Both the position numbers and the translations under genes were made by a program. Positions 33,464 to 41,495 of a stretch of DNA of 64,000 nt are shown piece by piece. The notes below the pieces were generated by a model that was not told the origin of the DNA, did no database searches, and was given only the letters and a program-made list of their open reading frames with translations. The first letter of the stretch is position 1. Each line of letters opens with the position of its first letter. Source of the DNA: Bin87 sp965203855 (GTDB lineage Bacteria > Chloroflexota > Dehalococcoidia > Lucifugimonadales > UBA3495). The stretch is from positions 62,001 through 126,000 of the forward strand of contig CBDBDN010000009.1 of the NCBI GenBank assembly GCA_965203855.1. Direction: 5' to 3'.

Positions 33464-33492
33464 TTGGGGCAGCAGGCGGTATCTGCTATACT
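33464..33492 (+). promoter_or_regulatory. Sigma70-type promoter
   Basis: TTGGGG (33464-33469) and TATACT (33487-33492) are separated by 17 bases, 33 bases before the next start codon. It would drive the two small coiled-coil genes independently of the methylase gene upstream. Confidence 0.45.
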
Positions 33493-33525
33493 GCCAAAGC
33501 CGGCAAAAGGCACCGCGAGGGTAAA

Positions 33526-33753
33526 ATGGACATTGAAACGATAGTAGGCGCAATCGCTTTGGTGCTTGCCGCCATATCACTGTGGCAAGGCCGGCGGTCA
33601 GCAGACGCTATCAGCAAGCGATTTGATGAATTTGAGATTGCTAACGAGCGACAGGCCAGCGTGAATGAACGGTTGTCAACGCAGTCCGAGCGTCAGGCCA
33701 ACCAAATTGATCTGCTGCTTCAAGTGGTGCAAATGCTCATCAGGAGGTTATAG
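33526..33753 (+). CDS. Small single-helix membrane protein with coiled coil
   Basis: A 75-residue protein with an N-terminal membrane helix (about 4-20, ETIVGAIALVLAAISLW) and a coiled coil containing a repeated NERQAS/SERQAN motif, which ends in a hydrophobic LLLQVVQMLI segment. It lies directly before another small protein of like plan, whose ribosome site overlaps this gene's end. I know no family for it. Confidence 0.6.
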   Translation: MDIETIVGAIALVLAAISLWQGRRSADAISKRFDEFEIANERQASVNERLSTQSERQANQIDLLLQVVQMLIRRL

Positions 33754-33756
33754 CCA

Positions 33757-34212
33757 ATGCCCCCGGTCAACCTGATGATAGTGCTCGCCCTTGCCGTAGT
33801 CGGCGTCGCTCTGATCATCGCCCGCTACCGCTCCGAGCGGAGGCTCCGCAAGTCAATACAGAATTGGCAGCGTTCCCACGAGCAACTGCAACACTCTCAG
33901 GAGCGGCGCCAACTTGCACAGGACCGTCTGGATCGTAGCTTGGATGCGCTCAGTGAGTTCATTAAGGCGGCGAAAGATGACTTGGCCAAGCAGGATGCCG
34001 CTAATCCGCCGGCCGTTGGCGATAATGGCAAGTCCGGCAAGCATCCCCGTTTCTGCTCACAATGCAATCGGCCGAAAGTACGCTCGTCGCAGTCGGCGTT
34101 TCGCCCGGCAGTAGCGACAGGCGCGGGCAACAGAACCCGCTATTACGCCCGTCGAGTTCGCCGCCGGAATGCGGTCAGCATACGCGCGCAAGCGATACGC
34201 CGGCTTGTCTAA
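33757..34212 (+). CDS. Membrane-anchored coiled-coil protein, unknown function
   Basis: A 151-residue protein with an N-terminal membrane helix (5-22, NLMIVLALAVVGVALIIA), a Gln/Arg/Glu coiled coil (about 25-80), and a basic C-terminus with a single CSQC pair. AGGAGG at 33743-33748 precedes ATG 33757, and the previous gene stops 3 bases before it, so the two are coupled. The basic tail after residue 100 might be out-of-frame extension; real end uncertain. Confidence 0.5.
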   Translation: MPPVNLMIVLALAVVGVALIIARYRSERRLRKSIQNWQRSHEQLQHSQERRQLAQDRLDRSLDALSEFIKAAKDDLAKQDAANPPAVGDNGKSGKHPRFCSQCNRPKVRSSQSAFRPAVATGAGNRTRYYARRVRRRNAVSIRAQAIRRLV

Positions 34213-34301
34213 CCACAGCAACCTATTCAGCGCAAAACCGGTAACCCTACAATTGCCATGACTGTGCCGCCATCGCATTCCTCCTCCGTATGCTGTGAGT
34301 A

Positions 34302-36512
34302 TCAGTGCCGAAACCCCGTATCAAACCCCCGCGCCGCCGGGTTAATCAGCAGATCAGGACGGTTGCCCCACCGCTTTAGGAACCGGCCAAAGTTTTTGCG
34401 GCTCAGCTCATTGCGCTGGTTTTCGTCCAGCTCCTCCCATTGGCGATGCTCGTGGCGCACCAGCGGCAGGCCGCTGTCGCAGACGATGCGGTAGCCGGCA
34501 TTCTTGAACTGGAAGCAGTAGTCAATGTCCAGGTTGCGGTAGAAGCGGTACGATTCGTGCATCAGCCCTACGGACGGCAGGTCGGCGCGGCGGAACGCCA
34601 TGCAGTACGCTTGCATCGCATCCGCGTCGCCCCGCTCAACTTCCTCGTGAAAGTGCTGCATATCATCGGTAGTCAGCCCGTAGGGGCCAAACACGCCAAT
34701 GCTCGCGTCCGATAACTGGTCGGCGATTGGCGTCAAGATGTCGCCAATCACTTCCGTGGAAGCGTCCATCACCACGATATAGCGGCCACGCGCCTGCTTG
34801 ATGCCGATGTTCTTGCCGGCGGCGTCGCCCACCACATGGTCGCAATGAATGACGCGGACATTGCCGTGTTCGGCCTGCGCCGCCTCCAGGTAATCGGCCG
34901 TGCCGTCGGTAGAGCCGTTGTCCACCACGATGACCTCGGCCGACGCCCGGCCGGTATAGCGCAGGATAGCCTCCACGCAGCGCCGCACATCGTCAACATA
35001 ATCATAGGCGTTGATGACAAAGGAATAGTCGTACAAGTCGGACTGTTCCAGCAGCGAAGGGATTTCGCGCGACGCCGACACCGACGACCAGCGTGCCGCT
35101 TGGCGTTCCAGCGCAGTTTGCGGACGGACGCGGGTAGCCGCCCCGGTATCCTCAACTACCATTCCGCCGGATAGGGCATCAGCGCGCAGCCGGTCGGCGG
35201 CGTCAAAAGCGGCCTGCTGACGCAGCGCGCGCCGGCGCGCAATCAGCTCGGATACATCCGGCCCCACATCGTACTGCGCCGGCACATCATCCAGGTTGAG
35301 GCCGAACACCCGGTCAAAGTCCAGTATCAGCTCCAGTTTGTCCGCCGCCGGCAGCCCGGAGCCGGCCATATCCCAGGTGATAGCCAATCCGCGCGGCAGA
35401 TCCAGGTCGTTGCGGACGGCATCCCAAAAGCGGTTGCGCCACTCCTCAACAATACTGCGGTCGTCCAGCCGTGCGCCGCCGCCGTCCGGTTCGTTCTGCC
35501 AGTGCCACACCCGGTTGCGGAGATTGGTCAGCGCTTTTTCGGCAGCGCGCAGGGATGTAAAGGTAAAGTTCATCCGATGGCGGTAGCGCACCGTCATACA
35601 GAGATAGCGGAACGACAGCGGATCAAAACCGCGGCCGGCCAAATCCTCAATCAGAAACACATTGCCGGCCGATTTCGCCATCTTGGCGCCGTCGGCCAGG
35701 AGATGCTGCCCGTGCACCCAGTAGTTGACGTGCCGTGAGCCGAAAGCTCCCTCGCTCTGCGCGATTTCGTCCTCGTGATGCGGGAATACATTGTCCACGC
35801 CGCCGGTGTGAATATCAAACCGCTCCCCCAAATACTTATGCGCCATCGCCGAGCATTCAATATGCCAGCCGGGGAACCCTTCGCCCCAGGGGCTGTCCCA
35901 TTTGACATCGCGGCCCGGTTCGGCGGCCTTCCACAGGGTAAAGTCGCGGGGATCGCGCTTCAGCGGATCGGCGTCGGCGCGGACGCCCTCCAGCAGCTCG
36001 TCGCCAAAGTTGCGGGACAATTTGCCGTAGTCGGGGCAGCTGTTGACATCAAAGTAGATATTGCCGCCGGCCGCATAGGCCGCCCCGTTGTCCATCAAAG
36101 CGCCGACCATCGTCAGCATTTCGGGAATGTGCTGCGACGCCCACGGAAACACATGGGCGGGCAATATGTTCAGCCGCGCTTCATCTTGCCAGAAACAGTC
36201 GGCGTAAAACTGCGCGATTTCCTGGACGGTTTTGCCCTCTGCCAAGGCCGCCAGTATCATCTTGTCGCCGCCCGCTTCCACCAGCTCCTGCCGCATATGC
36301 CCCACGTCGGTGATGTTCTTGATGTGATAGACTTCGTTGCCGTCAACCGCCAGGATGCGGCGGATCCAATCGGCCATCAGGTAGGTACGCAGGTTGCCGA
36401 TGTGCGCGTAGCGATACACCGTCGGCCCGCAGGTGTACATCGTGATGCGGCCCGGCGTCATGGGCCGGATTTCCTCAACCGATTTGGTGAGCGTATTGTA
36501 AATGTGCAGCAT
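34302..36512 (-). CDS. cysS: Cysteinyl-tRNA synthetase fused to a family 2 glycosyltransferase
   Basis: A 736-residue fusion. Residues 1-465 are a complete CysRS: zinc ligands Cys28 (TCGPTVY), Cys220 (HIECSAMAHKYLG) and His245 (FPHHEDE), signature HIGN (37-40), KMAKS (277-281), and a full C-terminal anticodon-binding part ending near VVEDTGAATRVRP. After a short linker, residues 492-736 are a GT-A fold family 2 glycosyltransferase: YSFVINAYDYVDDVRRC, DNGSTDGT (531-538), GKNIGIKQARGRYIVVMDAS, and DIDYCFQFKNAGYR with VRHEHR near the end. The frame is continuous with no internal ribosome site. The enzyme charges tRNA-Cys; the transferase may make glycan or mycothiol-like product, but its role is unknown. 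Confidence 0.92.
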   Translation of the reverse strand: MLHIYNTLTKSVEEIRPMTPGRITMYTCGPTVYRYAHIGNLRTYLMADWIRRILAVDGNEVYHIKNITDVGHMRQELVEAGGDKMILAALAEGKTVQEIAQFYADCFWQDEARLNILPAHVFPWASQHIPEMLTMVGALMDNGAAYAAGGNIYFDVNSCPDYGKLSRNFGDELLEGVRADADPLKRDPRDFTLWKAAEPGRDVKWDSPWGEGFPGWHIECSAMAHKYLGERFDIHTGGVDNVFPHHEDEIAQSEGAFGSRHVNYWVHGQHLLADGAKMAKSAGNVFLIEDLAGRGFDPLSFRYLCMTVRYRHRMNFTFTSLRAAEKALTNLRNRVWHWQNEPDGGGARLDDRSIVEEWRNRFWDAVRNDLDLPRGLAITWDMAGSGLPAADKLELILDFDRVFGLNLDDVPAQYDVGPDVSELIARRRALRQQAAFDAADRLRADALSGGMVVEDTGAATRVRPQTALERQAARWSSVSASREIPSLLEQSDLYDYSFVINAYDYVDDVRRCVEAILRYTGRASAEVIVVDNGSTDGTADYLEAAQAEHGNVRVIHCDHVVGDAAGKNIGIKQARGRYIVVMDASTEVIGDILTPIADQLSDASIGVFGPYGLTTDDMQHFHEEVERGDADAMQAYCMAFRRADLPSVGLMHESYRFYRNLDIDYCFQFKNAGYRIVCDSGLPLVRHEHRQWEELDENQRNELSRKNFGRFLKRWGNRPDLLINPAARGFDTGFRH

Positions 36513-36650
36513 ACTGCCCTCCTCCCGCCGGCGCGCGCCGGAGAGGATTTAAGGCTGTGCGGAATTGCGTAACTTCCAACTCCGTCGCTCGGGTCCCGCC
36601 GTTGCCGGAGCTGGCGCAGTTCCATATCACGCAAACCCGAAGTTCCGCAC
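36513..36650 (-). promoter_or_regulatory. Structured 5' leader of cysS, possible T-box-like
   Basis: On the minus strand, stem GTGCGGAA/TTCCGCAC (arms 36557-36564 and 36643-36650) encloses a second stem TTGCGT/ACGCAA (36565-36570 and 36629-36634). Inside lies GGCGGGACC (36592-36600 read on minus), differing from the T-box core UGGNACC at one base. Next to the start codon, CCTCTCC and GGGAGGAGG flank a self-complementary CCGGCGCGCGCCGG, which could sequester the ribosome site. Such an arrangement would fit a translational tRNA-sensing leader, but no stem I with specifier codon was established. Confidence 0.4.
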
Positions 36651-36732
36651 AATCCTGATGAATCATCGCTGGCCGCAGTGTAGCATAGCAAGCCGGCGGT
36701 TGTACAATTGACCGGCCCCCCCGCCGCGCCGG

Positions 36733-38016
36733 TTAGCGGCTCCCGGCGTCCAATTCCAGCAGATACGGCTTTTCGTTGGGCAGAACGGATAGCAGGATGA
36801 CGCCCGCAGCATTTGGCAAACCCTGTCCCATATCCTGGCCGGCTTGGGTAATCCGCACCGGCCGGCCGGCCCAGTCCGCCGGCGGCGTGAGCAGCAGCGT
36901 CAACGGCTGGTTGAACCGAGCATTGTCCAACCCGTCCGACAAAGTCAGCACAATACTCTCCGTCAAGCCGTTCCTTTCCACGACGTCCATTTCAACCGTC
37001 GCATTTTCGCGCTCCCGTATGTAGAGAACGACCTCCCCCATTGGAGCGACCCAGAAATCCCGCTCGGCAATTGCCCGCATATCATTCTGAAAGTCGTTCC
37101 ACTCATAAAAACCGTACCCGTCATAATTGCCGATGCTGTGATACATCTGAATCAACCATGCCGTCTTTTCCAGTGCGCCGTCCAGAATGGGTATCAGCTC
37201 CCCGGTGTTGTTGGTGCAAAGGTCGCATTGCTGGAAATCGTAACTTTCCATAACGACCGCAGGCAGGCCGTACCAGTTCTCCGGGGCGACATCATCACCG
37301 GGAACAATGTACGGATCGGCCAGCCCGACCAACCGGGCCGGCAGAAACCCGATTGCGGATTCCCGAGCCGCCAGTATTGCCGCCAGGAACCCGGCGTCGG
37401 CTACGGCCTGCTGCGTTTCCGGTTCATTGCCGGCGCCCCGCGGATACCCATAGGCTACGGGAGGCAGACCCAAGCTTTCCATAATCTGATAGCAGAGCCG
37501 GAATGACTGGTAAGCTTCATCATAGGTAAGCGCATCATGGTCAACGTGCCAGTGGCCATGGCCGAAGTGCCCAAAACCCGCCGCCGTCAACGCTGCCAGA
37601 TTTTCAATCTCCGCGTCGCCTACCGGATCATAAACCCGACCGGGTATCTCCTCAGGAATGTGTTCCGTCAAATCATCCTCCACCCAGTCTGGCAGGGCTT
37701 GCCCCCAGAATTGCTGCGTAACCATTTCGTAGTCCAGTACCAGCCCCTGCTCTGTCACGAACCGGTTGATTTCCGATGTGACTTGCGATTTAGCGTCGTA
37801 GGTAATTGACACTGCCGCCGTGCGGTTGTCAAACCATTTGGCGATGGCGATTGTCGGCCCGGAGGACGGAATGGCCGGCGATGCGACCCTGTCAGGGGCA
37901 CCGCCGGCCGTACTGCAAGCGGTCAGGGCTAGGGTAAGCAACGCTGCCCCTGATGTGGCCAGCCGGGCGACTAGGCGCCGCATCCGCCGGCCGCTTGCCT
38001 TGGCCGGGCAGTTCAT
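36733..38016 (-). CDS. Lipoprotein with polysaccharide-deacetylase-like domain
   Basis: A 427-residue lipoprotein. The signal runs through about residue 33 with lipobox LTAC (MRRLVARLATSGAALLTLAL is residues 12-31). ATG 38016 overlaps the upstream CoA-transferase stop (ATGA), so it may be coupled; ATG 37983 is the other choice. The NodB-like domain is seen in AAVSITYDAK (usual TxDDG altered), GHFGHGHWHVDHDA and PPVAYGYPRGAGN. A C-terminal beta domain follows. Since the catalytic Asp pair is changed to YDA, it might bind glycan without cleaving it. ECDLC-type cysteines (QQCDLCTNN) are present. Confidence 0.7.
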   Translation of the reverse strand: MNCPAKASGRRMRRLVARLATSGAALLTLALTACSTAGGAPDRVASPAIPSSGPTIAIAKWFDNRTAAVSITYDAKSQVTSEINRFVTEQGLVLDYEMVTQQFWGQALPDWVEDDLTEHIPEEIPGRVYDPVGDAEIENLAALTAAGFGHFGHGHWHVDHDALTYDEAYQSFRLCYQIMESLGLPPVAYGYPRGAGNEPETQQAVADAGFLAAILAARESAIGFLPARLVGLADPYIVPGDDVAPENWYGLPAVVMESYDFQQCDLCTNNTGELIPILDGALEKTAWLIQMYHSIGNYDGYGFYEWNDFQNDMRAIAERDFWVAPMGEVVLYIRERENATVEMDVVERNGLTESIVLTLSDGLDNARFNQPLTLLLTPPADWAGRPVRITQAGQDMGQGLPNAAGVILLSVLPNEKPYLLELDAGSR

Positions 38017-40319
38017 AGGGGCTGCGGCGCCACCGCTGCGCCCGATGCTTTCAGCTCCGCAATGCGCGCCGGAGAGTAGCCGGCCTCGGACAGAATATCA
38101 TCGGTGTGCATCCCGAAGTAGGGCGCCGGCGGCCCCAAGCGCGGCGGCGTTGCCGACAGGCGCGCCGTAGTCCCGGAATGGTCCACGCTGCCCCATACCG
38201 AATGCTCGCGGGTTACGATAAACCCGGCCTGGCGCACCACCGGATCATGGCGGTAGTCCTCCATGTTCAGGTTGGGCGTTACCGAAACGCCAGCGGGCCA
38301 CAGCGTGCGGCTCCAGTGCTCTATGGTGTTCCCGCCGATGGCCTCGGCGATAGCATCCGCCGCAGTGGCGTCAGAAACGCCGGTCAATCCGGTCAGCGCC
38401 AGCATCGCCCGGTAGGCGGCATCGTCCGGGCAGTGCAGATACAGCCATCCGTCAGCCGCCTGGTAAAGGCGCGATGACGCAGCATAGCCGCGCACTGCCG
38501 CCCCTTCCGGGTCGTCCCTTCGGTAGCCGTCGTAATCCAGGAAATAGGGCGACTGGAGCAGGCCGGCGGTAAGGGCCAGCCCGCTGTCAACGGATTGCCC
38601 ACGCCCGGTGCGGTTGCGCTCGTGCAACGCCAATGCCACGGCGTAGGCGCCCATCAGCCCGGTGCCGTAGTCATTAACGGCATAGGGCGCAAGCATCGGA
38701 GTTCCGTCGCGTCCGCCGCGCCGCACTTGCATCCCGCTGGTGCCTTGCGCCAGCTGCTCCCACCCCGCCCGCTCCGACCATGGCCCGTCGTATCCGAAAG
38801 CGTTCAGAGAGGCGTACACAATGTCCGGCTTGACCTTTTTCACGGCTTCATAGCCCAGCCCCATGCGTTCCACGGCGGACTTGCGGTTGTTCTCCACGAT
38901 GACATCCGCGGTTTCCACCAGCTTCCAGAAAACTTCCCGCCCCTCCTCGGTTTTGAGGTTGAGCATAATGCTGCGCTTGCCCCGGTTCACATCAATGTAA
39001 CCGACGGGATCCAGGATGCGGGTCGGGTCGTCAATTTTGATGACATCGGCGCCGAACTCGCCCAGCGTGCGCCCGCAAGTAGGGCCGGCCAGTATAATGC
39101 ACAAGTCAAGCACGCGGACGCCCTGCAAAGCGGACATAATGTCCCCGTTCCCGTTAGACGGCGCCGGCCGCGCATCCGCCGCATCCAGCTCCGCCAGCAC
39201 GGCGTCGGTATGCTCGCCGAGTTTCGGCGCGCGGGACTGAATGGCGCCGGGAGTGCCGCGCAGTCTTACCTGCACGCCGGGCTGCTTCATCCTGCCGTGT
39301 TCAGCGTCATCAACCTCAACCACCATCTTGCCGTCAACGGCGTGTTCGTGAACCAGCCACTCGTCCACCGTCTTGCAGACAGTGCAGGCGCCGCCCTGCG
39401 CGTTGATGTCCGCTTCCCACTGCCACGCCGTGCGTTCTTTGAACATTGCGGCGAACCGTTCCTGCCACATCGCCAGCGTGTCGGCGTCAACCGGGCGCCC
39501 AAAGAGCGCTACCGCTTCGTCAATCCATTCCTCACGGCCGGCGGCGGTCAAAGTCTGGCGGGCAAACCGCTCAAACATCCCGTGATGATAGACCCAGCGG
39601 CCATCGGCGCACTGATAAGGGTGCGACATCACGGTGCGCGGGAAGTCAAACTGGTCAACATACTCGTAGTTGTTGAACTTGATGATGCGGCTGCCCATCG
39701 CGGTGAACATCGCCGAATGCAGCGGCGCTTCAATGCGCTGCCCCCGCCCGGTTTTGTCCCTGGCGTTGACGGCCATGGCTACGGACACGGAGCCCAGCAG
39801 GGCGGCAAAGGTACTGGCGATGGGCAAGGGCGTGAACAGCGGTTCGCCGTCGCTGGCATCAGTTTCAGGATAAAGCCCGGTCTGCGCGCCGATTACCGGA
39901 TCCCAGCCCGGTGCGTTCCGCGCTGGGTGTTCCGCGCCGTAGCCGGGCAGGGAACAGTAAATCAGGCCGGGGTTGGCGGCGGACAATTCGTCGTATCCGA
40001 TGCCCAGCCGTTCCGCCACGCCGGGGCGAAAGTTTTCAATCACGACATCGGCGTTGGCGGCCAGACGCTGGGCGTTTTTGCGCCCGGCGTCGGTTTTGAG
40101 GTCCAGTATGACCGAGCGTTTGCCCCGATTCCAGGTAGCAAAAGCCGGCTCGGAACGGGCCGGATCGCCGCCGGGCCGTTCCACCTTGATGACGTGCGCG
40201 CCCTGATCGGCCAGCAGCATCCCCAGCATCGGGCCGGGTACATACTGCCCGAATTCTACGACATGGATGTCGCGCAGTGCGCCGCCGGCGGTTGCGGCGG
40301 CGCTGCCGTTGGTAGTCAT
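38013..40319 (-). CDS. Doubled CaiB/BaiF family III CoA-transferase
   Basis: A 768-residue tandem of two family III CoA-transferase domains (about 12-375 and 395-768), each with the family's opening (IHVVEFGQYVPGP, VRVLDLCIILAGP), GKRSVILDLKT / GKRSIMLNLKT, and ADVVIENFRPG / ADVIVENNRKS. The catalytic Asp, expected in V-D-V-S-L-x-D-A, aligns with Ser in IEAPLHSAM and with Leu in VDSGLALTA, so neither half shows it by eye. ATG 40319 is preferred to ATG 40325 since AAAGGAG gives 7-base spacing only to it. It might still act on CoA esters, or have lost activity. Confidence 0.82.
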   Translation of the reverse strand: MTTNGSAAATAGGALRDIHVVEFGQYVPGPMLGMLLADQGAHVIKVERPGGDPARSEPAFATWNRGKRSVILDLKTDAGRKNAQRLAANADVVIENFRPGVAERLGIGYDELSAANPGLIYCSLPGYGAEHPARNAPGWDPVIGAQTGLYPETDASDGEPLFTPLPIASTFAALLGSVSVAMAVNARDKTGRGQRIEAPLHSAMFTAMGSRIIKFNNYEYVDQFDFPRTVMSHPYQCADGRWVYHHGMFERFARQTLTAAGREEWIDEAVALFGRPVDADTLAMWQERFAAMFKERTAWQWEADINAQGGACTVCKTVDEWLVHEHAVDGKMVVEVDDAEHGRMKQPGVQVRLRGTPGAIQSRAPKLGEHTDAVLAELDAADARPAPSNGNGDIMSALQGVRVLDLCIILAGPTCGRTLGEFGADVIKIDDPTRILDPVGYIDVNRGKRSIMLNLKTEEGREVFWKLVETADVIVENNRKSAVERMGLGYEAVKKVKPDIVYASLNAFGYDGPWSERAGWEQLAQGTSGMQVRRGGRDGTPMLAPYAVNDYGTGLMGAYAVALALHERNRTGRGQSVDSGLALTAGLLQSPYFLDYDGYRRDDPEGAAVRGYAASSRLYQAADGWLYLHCPDDAAYRAMLALTGLTGVSDATAADAIAEAIGGNTIEHWSRTLWPAGVSVTPNLNMEDYRHDPVVRQAGFIVTREHSVWGSVDHSGTTARLSATPPRLGPPAPYFGMHTDDILSEAGYSPARIAELKASGAAVAPQPL

Positions 40320-40402
40320 AGCCATACTCCTTTGTTTCCAGCGATTTCAGGTTGAGGCAGCGGGATGCTGCGATACCCGCCAGCGGGGAGCGCCGGCGTT
40401 GG

Positions 40403-41134
40403 TCAGCGTTGCCCCAGCTCCGCTTCCAGCTGCCGGATGCGTTCTTGCGCCTGCGCCAGCTCTGCTTCTACCAGCGTAATGTCGCACAGATAGCGGCCCG
40501 TTTTGCGGTCGTAAAAGCGCAGACCCGACTCATCGTCAACATCCCAATCCCAGGACGAGTTCCAGCACAGGCACAAATCCAGCGCCGGGCTGTATCCCCA
40601 GATGGTGCCGTCGGCTTCCGTTTCCAGCGCAATGGGATGGTAAATGCCGTTGACCAGTATATCGCCGGCGATGGGGTAGCCGTAAAACTCGCCCCCGGTG
40701 GGATCAACGCGCCAGTATTCGGGAATGCCGACGCTGGCGTACAGCCCCGGCTTCTCCCCGGTATCCCGTTCATTGGTAGTTTCGGATGCCACCTCCAACA
40801 CAAAATCAGGCGGCTTGCCCACTTCCCACATCACATAACCGTTGCGGCGGCGGATGGCGTCCTTGACCACCCCAAAGGCCACATACAGGTCGGGCCGGAA
40901 GCGGTAGTTCATGCTGTATTCGTTGTAAAAGATGAAGCCGTCGGTGCGTACCATCACATCGGGCCGGCCGGCGAAATGGCGCGCCACAAAGTAGCCGCTC
41001 TTGTCGATGACGGGGGTTTGCAGCATATCGCCTCTTTTCTCCGGGTCGGGGCACACATAATCGTCGGGCAGGACGATGGGAACAAGTTCGCGGTAAAGAG
41101 AGCGCGCGGGCGCGGTTAGCGTTTGCGTGGTCAT
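40403..41134 (-). CDS. Uma2-family (DUF820) putative endonuclease
   Basis: A 243-residue protein of the Uma2/DUF820 group with PD-(D/E)XK-like features: YRFRPDLYVAFG, PPDFVLEVASETTNERD and GIPEYWRVDP, plus a coiled C-terminal helix (EAELAQAQERIRQLEAEL). The family is common in Chloroflexi and cyanobacteria and often has many copies; its role is unknown, and a link to mobile DNA is suspected. It reads away from the type II restriction locus. Confidence 0.85.
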   Translation of the reverse strand: MTTQTLTAPARSLYRELVPIVLPDDYVCPDPEKRGDMLQTPVIDKSGYFVARHFAGRPDVMVRTDGFIFYNEYSMNYRFRPDLYVAFGVVKDAIRRRNGYVMWEVGKPPDFVLEVASETTNERDTGEKPGLYASVGIPEYWRVDPTGGEFYGYPIAGDILVNGIYHPIALETEADGTIWGYSPALDLCLCWNSSWDWDVDDESGLRFYDRKTGRYLCDITLVEAELAQAQERIRQLEAELGQR

Positions 41135-41198
41135 AGCGAAAACCTCAATGCGTTGTCAGGGTGGATTCCGCAAGCGGTGACGGGGATTCTAAAATGCT

Positions 41199-41218
41199 AA
41201 CTATAGTATGTAGATAAT
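41199..41218 (+). promoter_or_regulatory. Possible C-box operator of the controller protein
   Basis: ACTATAGT (41200-41207) is a palindrome followed by ATG and then TAGATAAT, giving half-sites around TATG as in C-boxes of controller proteins. It lies about 55 bases before the HTH gene, inside an AT-rich gap of 135 bases that holds no other gene. The match is by eye and short. Confidence 0.35.
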
Positions 41219-41270
41219 CGGGTTGGCGAATGCTACCGGTACGATAGCAGGATGCTGATTTGGAGTACTG

Positions 41271-41495
41271 ATGCTGGAAATCACCAAAACCCTAGGTGAA
41301 GTCATCCGTGATCATCGTAGGGCAAGGGGCCTGAGCCAAGAGGAATTTGGAGAAGTTGCAGGAATGCATCGTACCTACGTCGGAATGGTTGAACGCGGCG
41401 AGAAAAACATCACGCTTGCGAACTTGGTCAAGGTATCGCAGGCACTGGATATTACAGCATCCGAACTGATTAGGCAAGCGGAGGGCCGGCTATGA
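41271..41495 (+). CDS. XRE-family helix-turn-helix controller protein
   Basis: A 74-residue single-domain HTH: SQEEFGEVAGMHRTYVGMVERGEKNITLANLVKV (split: QEEFGEVAGMHRT and YVGMVERGEKN). Small XRE proteins directly before a restriction gene act as C proteins that time REase expression. TGA overlaps the next ATG (ATGA at 41492-41495), so the REase is translationally coupled to it. Low GC compared with the rest of the window marks this locus as acquired. Confidence 0.88.
   Translation: MLEITKTLGEVIRDHRRARGLSQEEFGEVAGMHRTYVGMVERGEKNITLANLVKVSQALDITASELIRQAEGRL

Noticed and set aside
36513..36732. Possible tRNA or small gene upstream of cysS
   Set aside because: No cloverleaf with CCA-side acceptor and T-loop found by eye; better explained as a structured leader.
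38595..40355. Plus-strand open frame of 586 codons across the CoA-transferase
   Set aside because: Antisense shadow of a gene with clear motifs; protein is rich in Arg, His and Gln without any family pattern.
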